Of a stretch of 6,153 bases of DNA, positions 1 to 5,707 are shown one piece after another. The translations under genes were made by a program, and so were the position numbers. The stretch covers positions 1-6,153 of the forward strand of contig CALMID010000478.1 of the NCBI GenBank assembly GCA_937863915.1. Reading direction: 5' to 3'. The stretch is from an uncultured Pseudomonas sp. GTDB lineage: Bacteria; Pseudomonadota; Gammaproteobacteria; Pseudomonadales; Pseudomonadaceae. Below the pieces are notes generated by a model that had not been told where the DNA came from, searched no databases, and saw only the letters and a list, made by a program, of their open reading frames with translations. How positions within the stretch are numbered: the stretch's first letter is position 1; each line of letters opens with the position of its first letter.

Positions 1-772
1 CGACCTTCAGGGGGGCCTGCAGGATGGCCTGGGCGCGCTGTGGGTATTGGCGGATGAAGTTCTCGGCTCTATCGATGGCCCGCAGCAACGCCTGCAGGTC
101 GGCTGTACGAGTACTCGCCGTTTCACGGCGGCTGAGCAGGTGAAAGGTCAGGGTATGCAGACCGGGGCTGGGCAGCACCATGCTGTCGGTAACCTGCTGG
201 AGGATGCTGAAGGCCGTCGGCTCCCAGATCGAGACGGCCACCACCTTTTGCTGGGCCAGCGCCGCCGGCATGGCATCCGGTTGCATATCGACGAACTCGA
301 CACTCTGTGGATCGATGCCGTTGAGCAGCAGCCAGGAGTGCATCAGGTACTCGCTGCTGGCGCCCTTGACCACGCCCACGGCCTTGCCGTGCCAGTCTTC
401 TGGATTCTGACTGGCGCCACTGCTGGTGGCGAGGATCGCGAGGTCCGAGGGGCTGCTGACGAAGTAGCCCAGGCTGACGAAGTCGTCGCGCTTGAGGCTG
501 TTGAACATCAATACCGAGTCCGAAGCGGTGCCCACGTCGGCCTGGCCGGCCAGTACCGCCTCAATGGCACGATGACCGCCGCTGACTTCGTGCAGCTGCA
601 CATCCAGGCCTTCATTACGAAAGTAACCCTGCTCGGCGGCGACAAAGATCGGTAGTGATAGCGGTGTGCGGGCCACGGCTACCGACAGTTCGGCGGCCGT
701 CGTCAGATTAGCGAGCAGCAATAGCAGTGCTGGCGCACTGCGCGTCAGCCAATGGCAGAAAGCTGCAGACAT
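1..772 (-). CDS. Periplasmic ABC-type solute-binding protein, NMT1/SsuA-like (C-terminus off the left edge)
   Basis: The visible 257 codons start with a signal peptide: a short N-terminus with R11, a leucine-rich core at about 14-20 (APALLLLLANL), and a likely cleavage after TTAA near residue 27. There is no lipobox cysteine, so I expect a soluble periplasmic protein. The mature part opens with a beta strand (ELSVAVART), then AAEQGYFRNEGLDVQL at about 45-60 and GQADVGTASD at 76-85. These are hallmarks of the NMT1/THI5-like and SsuA/TauA binding proteins, which take sulfonates, nitrate, pyrimidine precursors or similar solutes. A second-lobe stretch, GKAVGVVKGASSEYL (129-143), also fits. The ATG at 772 is preceded by AAGGAG with a 9-nt spacer. 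The end is cut by the window, so no permease or ATPase partner is visible. The ligand cannot be assigned. Such proteins also occur as stand-alone sensors. Family call is confident; transport role is inferred. Confidence 0.85.
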   Translation of the reverse strand, partial: MSAAFCHWLTRSAPALLLLLANLTTAAELSVAVARTPLSLPIFVAAEQGYFRNEGLDVQLHEVSGGHRAIEAVLAGQADVGTASDSVLMFNSLKRDDFVSLGYFVSSPSDLAILATSSGASQNPEDWHGKAVGVVKGASSEYLMHSWLLLNGIDPQSVEFVDMQPDAMPAALAQQKVVAVSIWEPTAFSILQQVTDSMVLPSPGLHTLTFHLLSRRETASTRTADLQALLRAIDRAENFIRQYPQRAQAILQAPLKV

Positions 773-781
773 CAATGTGCA

Positions 782-787
782 CTCCTT
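782..787 (-). promoter_or_regulatory. Ribosome binding site of the solute-binding protein gene
   Basis: AAGGAG on the minus strand, 9 nt ahead of the ATG at 772. It is a near-consensus Shine-Dalgarno sequence and fixes that start. A TTG codon lies in frame immediately before the ATG but is a less likely start. Confidence 0.7.
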
Positions 788-789
788 GC

Positions 790-939
790 TTGCCGTTTGC
801 GTAGCCGTCGTCGCATCCATGCTCTGAGAATGGTTCAAAGCCCGGCAACCGGCAAGGCGACGTCTCGGCCAATTGCCAGACGGTCATTTGTGCTGTGTTC
901 GCCCGCCAGGTCTGGGAGCGACTTGCCAGGTCTGGCAAA
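790..939. promoter_or_regulatory. Divergent intergenic region with TTGCC-type repeats, candidate operator
   Basis: The 223-bp gap between the solute-binding protein gene (start 772, minus) and the FKBP gene (start 996, plus) holds no convincing gene. It contains an exact 11-bp direct repeat, GCCAGGTCTGG, at 905-915 and 925-935 (20-bp period). The second copy is part of an inverted repeat, TGCCAG-GT-CTGGCA (925-938). A related TTGCCAG lies at 873-879 plus, TTGCCG at 790-795 plus, and a tandem CCGGCAA pair at 842-855, which reads TTGCCGG twice on the minus strand. The roughly 10-bp multiples between copies at 875, 905 and 925 suggest a protein bound on one face of the helix, in a position to control both genes. 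No clear sigma-70 promoter is visible. The regulator is unknown and the role is inferred. Confidence 0.35.
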
Positions 940-985
940 TCCTGCGAAAAAGCGCGCCAGCCGCCGCGCAGGCTCTACAGCACAC

Positions 986-990
986 AGAGG
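986..990 (+). promoter_or_regulatory. Ribosome binding site of the FKBP gene
   Basis: AGAGG, 5 nt before the ATG at 996. It decides between the two adjacent ATG codons (993 and 996) and argues against the long upstream in-frame extension from 873. Confidence 0.5.
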
Positions 991-995
991 CAATG

Positions 996-1337
996 ATGAA
1001 CGACGAACTTCGTATCGAGGATATCCAGGTAGGTGATGGCAAGGCCGCCGTCAAGGGGGCGCTGATCACTACCCAGTACCGTGGCTTTCTCGAGGATGGC
1101 AGCAGCTTCGACTCTTCCTACGAGCGCGGCAAACCCTTCCAGTGCGTGATTGGCACAGGACGGGTGATCAAGGGCTGGGATCATGGCCTGATGGGCATGC
1201 GCGTGGGTGGCAAGCGCAAGCTCTGGGTGCCGGCGGCGCTGGCCTATGGCGAGCGCGGCATGGGCTCGCGGGTACCGGCCGATGCCAATCTCATCTTCGA
1301 GATCGAGCTGCTGGAAGTGCTGACCCGCGACGATTGA
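996..1337 (+). CDS. FKBP-type peptidyl-prolyl cis-trans isomerase, short single-domain form
   Basis: A 113-residue protein that consists of one FKBP domain and has no signal peptide, so it is expected in the cytoplasm. It catalyses cis-trans isomerisation of Xaa-Pro bonds and assists protein folding. The active-site residues known from human FKBP12 are recognisable: Y28, F38, D39, F48, V57-I58, W61, Y84 and F101. Signature stretches are VIGTGRVIKGWDHGL (51-65), AYGERGMG (83-90) and FEIELLEVL (101-109). There is no inserted flap domain as in SlyD and no dimerisation domain as in FklB or Mip. The ATG at 996 is preferred because AGAGG lies 5 nt before it; an ATG at 993 is immediately adjacent but only 2 nt from that site. 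An in-frame ATG at 873 would add 41 unconserved-looking residues across the intergenic region and is rejected. The gene converges on the diguanylate cyclase gene downstream. Confidence 0.95.
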   Translation: MNDELRIEDIQVGDGKAAVKGALITTQYRGFLEDGSSFDSSYERGKPFQCVIGTGRVIKGWDHGLMGMRVGGKRKLWVPAALAYGERGMGSRVPADANLIFEIELLEVLTRDD

Positions 1338-1361
1338 TCTCCGGCGAACCAGACTACGGCC

Positions 1362-2927
1362 CTAGAAGAACTCGGCCAACTGGGCGGCGACCAGTCGGTT
1401 GCGCCCCTGCTGCTTGGCCTGATACAGCGCCTGGTCGGCCAGTTTCAGCACCTGTGCCGGGCTGTGCTTGCCGGCGCTGGCATAGGCGACACCCAGGGAG
1501 ATGGTGACCGGTGTACCGATCGGACTGGGGCTGTTGGCCATGCGTTCACGCAGGCGTTCGCCGAGGGCGCTGGCGCTGTCCAGATCCATATCCGGCAGGA
1601 GAATGACGAATTCTTCGCCGCCACTGCGACATAGCAGGTCGTCATTGCGGGTACAGGCGCGCATCTGCGCCGCCAGATGCAGCAGTACCTGATCGCCGAG
1701 ATCATGACCGAACTGGTCGTTGACCTGCTTGAAATGATCGATGTCCAGGGTAATCACGCTGAACGGCCGTTGCCGGCTCTGCAGATTGTCGATTGCTAGG
1801 CGCAGGCCGCGGCGGTTGTCCAGGCCGGTGAGCGGGTCGGTGAGGCTTTCCCGGCTGAGTTTGCCCAGCTGCTGCTGAATCAGCATCAGCCCTTCGATGA
1901 TCGATTGCTTGAGCTGCTCGGCCTCGAAGTAGTGTGCCCGCACCTCCCCGAGCTTCTCCAGGGCATGCGGTGCACTCCAGTTCTTGACGATATTGGCCAG
2001 GTGCCACAGCGGTTGGGCGATGCGCCGCGACAGCCACCAGACCGCCAACAGCGTCAGCAACAGCAGGGGGATGGTGTATTTCAGGGTCTGCAGCATCAGG
2101 CCATTGAGGGCTGCCAGCGGGTTAGCAGTCGGGGTCTGGGTGATGATGCCCCAGCCGGTGGTTTTGAGCGGCGAGTAGCCGGCCAGCATGTCGATGCCCT
2201 TGAGGTTGATCAGCCGCTGGCTGCCTTCGGCTCCCGCCACCACGGCACGTACTGCCGAGTTGCCGAGCACCTGCTCGCCAATACGCGAGGTGTCGGGGTG
2301 GTAGATCAGCTTGCCCTGGCGGTCCACCACGTAGAGGTAGGAACCATCGTTGCCATAACCGCTGCCGAGCAGGGTGGCGAGCATGTTCTTCTGTTGCAGG
2401 TAGATCGATCCGGTGACATGTCCCAGATAGCGCCCATCGCTGGCGGTGATCGGCGCGCCAATCAGCACCAGCAGGTTGCCGGTGCTGCCCACATAGGGAT
2501 CGCTGATCATGGTCTTGCGCTGATCGCGCAGGGCCTTGGCACCGGTGCTGTTCAGCGTCTTGCCAACCAGCCCGAGGGTACCTGGAGCAGTGGCCAGCAC
2601 CTGGCTTCGTGCATCGACGATGAAGACCGAGTTGAAGCTGTTGGTCTGCTCTTTCAGGCGCTGTACTTCGTCTTGCAGAAACGTGGGTTGATCGAGCTTG
2701 TCCGCCAGCAGGCGTGCGCTATAGGCCAGCTGGTCCTGGGTGGAGCGCAGGAAGTTGTCCGTGCTGTAGGCCTGCCGGGCGGCGTAGGTCAGGTTGGCCT
2801 GCAGGGTCTGCTGCATCAGCAGGTCGCGCTGGGTGCGGTAGCTGGCCTGGAAGCTGTTGGCAAAGGTAATCAGCGCCGCGGCCACGGTGAGCAGGAGAAT
2901 CAGGCGGCGTAGATCGAGAGCGGACAT
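1362..2927 (-). CDS. Membrane-bound diguanylate cyclase with periplasmic dCACHE sensor (dCACHE-HAMP-like-GGDEF)
   Basis: This 521-residue enzyme makes cyclic di-GMP from two GTP. Domain order: a transmembrane helix at about 8-24; a periplasmic dCACHE sensor at about 30-275, with the typical ISDPYVGS (141-148), PITASDGRYLGHVTGSIYL (159-177) and YHPDTSRIGEQV (209-220); a second transmembrane helix at about 284-300; a HAMP-like and coiled linker to about 358; and a GGDEF domain from about 361 to 520. The catalytic signature is GGEEF (436-440), the metal-binding aspartate is D395 in DIDHFK, and DPLTGLDNRR begins at 364. The allosteric product-inhibition site RxxD is intact (RNDD, 427-430), five residues before GGEEF. 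It should therefore be active and feedback-inhibited. There is no EAL or HD-GYP domain, so it is not a phosphodiesterase. The amino-acid-binding motif of some dCACHE domains is not evident to me, so the signal is unknown. The ATG at 2927 follows AAGG with a 5-nt spacer. Confidence 0.93.
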   Translation of the reverse strand: MSALDLRRLILLLTVAAALITFANSFQASYRTQRDLLMQQTLQANLTYAARQAYSTDNFLRSTQDQLAYSARLLADKLDQPTFLQDEVQRLKEQTNSFNSVFIVDARSQVLATAPGTLGLVGKTLNSTGAKALRDQRKTMISDPYVGSTGNLLVLIGAPITASDGRYLGHVTGSIYLQQKNMLATLLGSGYGNDGSYLYVVDRQGKLIYHPDTSRIGEQVLGNSAVRAVVAGAEGSQRLINLKGIDMLAGYSPLKTTGWGIITQTPTANPLAALNGLMLQTLKYTIPLLLLTLLAVWWLSRRIAQPLWHLANIVKNWSAPHALEKLGEVRAHYFEAEQLKQSIIEGLMLIQQQLGKLSRESLTDPLTGLDNRRGLRLAIDNLQSRQRPFSVITLDIDHFKQVNDQFGHDLGDQVLLHLAAQMRACTRNDDLLCRSGGEEFVILLPDMDLDSASALGERLRERMANSPSPIGTPVTISLGVAYASAGKHSPAQVLKLADQALYQAKQQGRNRLVAAQLAEFF

Positions 2928-2932
2928 GAGAA

Positions 2933-2936
2933 CCTT
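2933..2936 (-). promoter_or_regulatory. Ribosome binding site of the diguanylate cyclase gene
   Basis: A short AAGG core on the minus strand, 5 nt ahead of the ATG at 2927. It is modest but correctly placed, and it supports this start. Confidence 0.45.
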
Positions 2937-3004
2937 GGCAATCCCAAATGCGGGTGCGGCATGGCGGGGCCGGAACGTGGCAAATGGCCATGCAATGTAG
3001 GGTT

Positions 3005-3010
3005 ATTGTA
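3005..3010 (-). promoter_or_regulatory. Possible -10 element for the diguanylate cyclase gene
   Basis: The 106-bp gap between the AraC regulator stop (3034) and the diguanylate cyclase start (2927) contains TACAAT on the minus strand, one mismatch from TATAAT. I cannot find a good -35 hexamer at 16-18 bp. No stem-loop with a T-run that would terminate the upstream regulator transcript is visible, so read-through from the regulator remains possible. Weak support. Confidence 0.2.
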
Positions 3011-3033
3011 GTGCAGGCGGGATTAAGTCGGTA

Positions 3034-4125
3034 TTAGACCTTGTGCAGGCTCTGCAGGTACTGGCTGGGCGGCAGGCCCTTCCAGCGCTTGAAGGCATGG
3101 ATGAAATTGCTGCTCTCGCCATACCCCAGGCGGCTGGCGATGTCTTCCAGGCTGAGGCCACCGGTGGCCAGCAGTTCTTCGGCCAGGGCCTGACGGACTT
3201 CTTCGAGCAGCTGGCGAAAGCTGGTCTGCTCGCTGTGCAGCTGGCGGCGCAGGCTGCGTTCGCTGAGGTTGAGCTGACTGGCCACGCGGGGCATGTCCGG
3301 CAGCTTGCCGGGCTGGCACAGCAGCAGATGGCGGACCTGCGCGGCCACGCCGGCGCGCACCTGGCGACGGGCCAGCAGCGCCCGGCACTGGGCGTCGCAG
3401 AGCTCGACGGTGGCCGGATTGGCGCGCGGCAATGGCTGGTCGAGCAGGGCGCGGGCAAAGCTGATGCGGTTATCGGCGGCGCCAAACTGCGGGGTAAAGC
3501 CGAGCAGCTGGCGATAGGCGCTGTCGTCCGCCGGCTGTGGCAGGCGCAGCGTCAGACCCTGTAGCGGCATGGATTGCTGGCCGAGCAGCTCGCGCTGGAT
3601 GACCAGTACGGCAAAGGTGTCGCGCTGGGTGATAAACGCCCGCACGTCATCCTCCACCTGGCTGGCATCCACGCGGATATGCGCCAGCTGATCGTCCTCA
3701 TGCAGGCTGATCTGGGCAAAGGCGAACGTCAGGTCGAGATAGCGCAGGCCCAACTCAGCGGCGCTGCGGATGGTCGGGCTGCTGAGCAGGGCATAGCCCC
3801 AGATGCCGTAAGTGGTCAGCTGGTAGCGCTGGGCGGCCTGGAGGCCCAGGGTCGGCTCATCGGGCAGGGCGGCCAGCAGGTTGCGGATCAGCTGCAGTTC
3901 AGCCGCTGGCTCCACTTCCAGGGTGGCATCGGCCAGTTGCAGGGCGGCCAGTCCGGTGCCGGCCAGACACTGTTCGACGCTCAGGCCATGTTCGATACCC
4001 AGCTGCGTGAGCAGCTGAAGGCTGGTGATGCTGCGCTTGAATGGGCGGCGGGCAGAACCGGGTAAGACAGGGCTGGATATGGGCTTGCTGGGCATGGCGT
4101 TGCTGGGCATGGTTTTGCTGGTCAT
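3034..4125 (-). CDS. AraC-family transcriptional regulator with arabinose-binding-like N-terminal domain
   Basis: A 363-residue DNA-binding regulator if started at 4125. The N-terminal part (about 35-225: SITSLQLLTQLGIEHGL, then YGIWGYALLSSPTIRSA at 106-122) matches the Arabinose_bd-type effector domain found in OruR-like AraC regulators. The C-terminal AraC DNA-binding domain has two helix-turn-helix units: VASQLNLSERSLRRQL (281-296), then LSLEDIASRLGYGESSNFIHAF (about 324-345) followed by KRWKGLPPSQY. It lies back to back with the Baeyer-Villiger monooxygenase and most likely activates that operon in response to a pathway ligand, perhaps with autoregulation. The start is uncertain: in-frame ATGs at 4125, 4110 and 4095 each sit in a copy of a 15-bp tandem repeat, and none has a good ribosome binding site. 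Conserved sequence only begins around residue 33, so any of the three would give a complete protein. The reading frame stays open upstream to 4389, but that would run across the divergent promoter and into the monooxygenase gene. Confidence 0.92.
   Translation of the reverse strand: MTSKTMPSNAMPSKPISSPVLPGSARRPFKRSITSLQLLTQLGIEHGLSVEQCLAGTGLAALQLADATLEVEPAAELQLIRNLLAALPDEPTLGLQAAQRYQLTTYGIWGYALLSSPTIRSAAELGLRYLDLTFAFAQISLHEDDQLAHIRVDASQVEDDVRAFITQRDTFAVLVIQRELLGQQSMPLQGLTLRLPQPADDSAYRQLLGFTPQFGAADNRISFARALLDQPLPRANPATVELCDAQCRALLARRQVRAGVAAQVRHLLLCQPGKLPDMPRVASQLNLSERSLRRQLHSEQTSFRQLLEEVRQALAEELLATGGLSLEDIASRLGYGESSNFIHAFKRWKGLPPSQYLQSLHKV
4066..4125 (-). repeat. 15-bp in-frame tandem repeat at the 5' end of the AraC regulator gene
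   Basis: Three clear 15-bp units lie at 4111-4125, 4096-4110 and 4081-4095. On the coding strand each begins with ATG and continues with a CCAGCAA core. They encode MTSKT, MPSNA and MPSKP. A fourth, degenerate unit at 4066-4080 (about 8 of 15 bases matching) encodes ISSPV. Each clear unit carries a potential start codon, so a gain or loss of units would not break the gene. Confidence 0.75.
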
Positions 4126-4216
4126 GAAGCGGTATTGGCCGAAATTCACAATTCGATGGCCGACTATGCCATAAAACCCTGGCGCGTCTGCGGTTAGCAT
4201 CAACGCACTGACTGTC
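4126..4216. promoter_or_regulatory. Divergent promoter/operator between AraC regulator and monooxygenase
   Basis: This short gap must hold the promoters for both divergent transcripts. It contains the 7-bp box TGGCCGA twice, at 4136-4142 and 4157-4163, in the same orientation and exactly 21 bp apart, which is two helical turns. AraC-family proteins commonly bind two direct half-sites with about this spacing. Between them lies an AT-rich imperfect palindrome (AAATTCACAATT). For the plus strand, CATAAA at 4170-4175 is a possible -10 element with only a poor -35, as expected for an activator-dependent promoter. The half-site assignment is inference. Confidence 0.4.
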
Positions 4217-4231
4217 ATGATGAGAACAACA

Positions 4232-5707
4232 ATGCATAACGACAGCTCCACCACGGCACCCTTGCGTGTGCTGATCATTGGTGCCGGCTTTGGCGGCATC
4301 GGTCTGGCGATCCAGCTGCAAAAGGCCGGACAGGGCGACTTCCTGATTCTGGAAAAGGCCGCCGAGGTCGGTGGCACCTGGCGTGACAACCATTATCCGG
4401 GCGCGGCCTGCGATGTGCCCTCGCACCTGTATTCCTATTCCTTCGAACCCAAGGCCGACTGGTCGCGCAAGTACGCGCCGCAGGCGGAAATCCACGGCTA
4501 TATCCGTCACTGCGTCGACAAGTACGGCCTGGCACCACGTATCCGCTGCAATACCGAAGTCAGTCATGCCGAGTTCGACGAGGCGCAAGGCCTGTGGCAG
4601 GTACACACCCGCTGCGGCAAGACCTTGCACGCGCGCAGTCTGGTGACAGCCTGCGGCCAGCTCAGCCGTCCGGCCTATCCGCGCATAGACGGGCTGGAGC
4701 AGTTCGCCGGCCCGGCATTTCACTCTGCGCACTGGCGGCATGACGTTGAACTCAAGGGCAAGCGCATCGCGGTCATCGGCACCGGGGCTTCGGCCATTCA
4801 GTTCGTGCCGCAGATTCAGCCGCTGGCCAGTCAGTTGAGCCTGTTCCAGCGCAGCGCTGCCTATGTGATACCCAAGCCCGACCGTCCTTACCGGGCCTGG
4901 GAGCTGGCGCTGTTTCGTCGCCTGCCGTTTTTGCAACGCCTGGACCGCTGGCGCCTGTACCTGCAGCACGAAGCGCGTGCAGTGGCCTTTACCCGGGTGC
5001 CGGCGCTGCTGCAGCTCTTTCGTGGCAGTTTTCAGCGCCATCTGCGCCGTGGCGTCAGTGACCCGGCCAAACGCGCACAGCTGCAGCCGGATTACCCGCT
5101 GGGCTGCAAGCGCATCCTGATCAGCAACGACTATTTTCCGGCGCTGAACCAGGCCAATGTGGATATCGTCGGCACACCCATCACCGCGATTGAGGCCAAC
5201 GGGGTGCGTACCGCCGATGGGCGACTGCACGAGGCGGACGTGCTGATCTACGGCACCGGCTTTGCCGCCACCGACTTCCTCGCGCCGATGCAGATCCGTG
5301 GCCTGGGCGGCACTGAACTGAACGCTGCCTGGCGCTCGGGTGCTGAGGCCTACAAGGGCATCAGTGTCAGCGGCTTTCCCAACCTGTTCATCCTCTACGG
5401 GCCGAACACCAATCTCGGGCACAACTCGATCATCTACATGCTGGAGAGCCAGTTCCGCTATGTGCTGGCCTGCCTGCGGGTGCTCGATGAGCAGGGCTTG
5501 CGCTATCTGGACGTCAAGGCGCCGGTGCAGGCGCGCTACAACCAGCAGTTGCAGGCTGCCGAGGAACACACCATCTGGGCCCAGGGCTGTACCAGCTGGT
5601 ACCTCAATGCGGCGGGCAAGAACACCGTGAACTGGCCTGGTTTTACCTTCACCTACCGTTACCTGACCCGCGCCCCGGAGCTGTCCGACTATGTCTGTAC
5701 CCGCTGA
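4232..5707 (+). CDS. Type I Baeyer-Villiger-type flavin monooxygenase (FAD, NADPH)
   Basis: A 491-residue flavoprotein expected to use FAD, NADPH and O2 to convert a ketone to an ester or lactone. Motifs in order: FAD-binding Rossmann GAGFGG (17-22); the type I Baeyer-Villiger motif [AG]GxWxxxx[FY]P[GM]xxxD as GGTWRDNHYPGAACD (47-61); the fingerprint FxGxxxHxxxW at 158-168; NADPH-binding Rossmann GTGASA (183-188); GTGFAATD (341-348); and GPNTNLGHNS (390-399). The fingerprint is followed by R169 instead of the usual P or D. Length fits the family. I chose ATG 4232 because GAGA lies about 6 nt upstream; ATG 4217 and 4220 are in frame but have no ribosome binding site. Its end overlaps the hydrolase gene by 17 nt, so the two are translated from one message. 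The ketone substrate is unknown. A heteroatom (N or S) oxygenase is the alternative. From memory, P. aeruginosa has a similar regulator, monooxygenase and esterase order. Confidence 0.92.
   Translation: MHNDSSTTAPLRVLIIGAGFGGIGLAIQLQKAGQGDFLILEKAAEVGGTWRDNHYPGAACDVPSHLYSYSFEPKADWSRKYAPQAEIHGYIRHCVDKYGLAPRIRCNTEVSHAEFDEAQGLWQVHTRCGKTLHARSLVTACGQLSRPAYPRIDGLEQFAGPAFHSAHWRHDVELKGKRIAVIGTGASAIQFVPQIQPLASQLSLFQRSAAYVIPKPDRPYRAWELALFRRLPFLQRLDRWRLYLQHEARAVAFTRVPALLQLFRGSFQRHLRRGVSDPAKRAQLQPDYPLGCKRILISNDYFPALNQANVDIVGTPITAIEANGVRTADGRLHEADVLIYGTGFAATDFLAPMQIRGLGGTELNAAWRSGAEAYKGISVSGFPNLFILYGPNTNLGHNSIIYMLESQFRYVLACLRVLDEQGLRYLDVKAPVQARYNQQLQAAEEHTIWAQGCTSWYLNAAGKNTVNWPGFTFTYRYLTRAPELSDYVCTR

Noticed and set aside
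47..655. Open frame of 202 codons on the plus strand at the left end
   Set aside because: It is antisense to the solute-binding protein, which has a signal peptide, family motifs and a good ribosome binding site. The plus-strand translation shows no domain.
873..995. N-terminal extension of the FKBP protein from the ATG at 873
   Set aside because: It has no ribosome binding site, would run through the repeat-rich promoter region, and adds residues unlike the FKBP family. The AGAGG before 996 explains the start.
1905..2912. Open frame of 335 codons on the plus strand, opposite the diguanylate cyclase
   Set aside because: It lies fully inside a gene with intact dCACHE and GGDEF motifs. Its translation is low-complexity (Q, G and A rich) and looks like a codon-bias shadow.
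2928..3033. Terminator hairpin for the AraC gene around the ATGGCCAT palindrome
   Set aside because: The palindrome is only 8 bp with no loop and is not followed by a T-run on the minus strand.
4180..4200. Possible sigma-54 (-24/-12) promoter before the monooxygenase (TGGCGCG then TTAGCA)
   Set aside because: The spacing between the GG and GC dinucleotides is 14 bases instead of 10, so it does not fit the required geometry.
4126..4389. Upstream extension of the AraC regulator to 4389
   Set aside because: It would overlap the divergent promoter and the first 50 or so codons of the monooxygenase. The conserved regulator domain starts well downstream.
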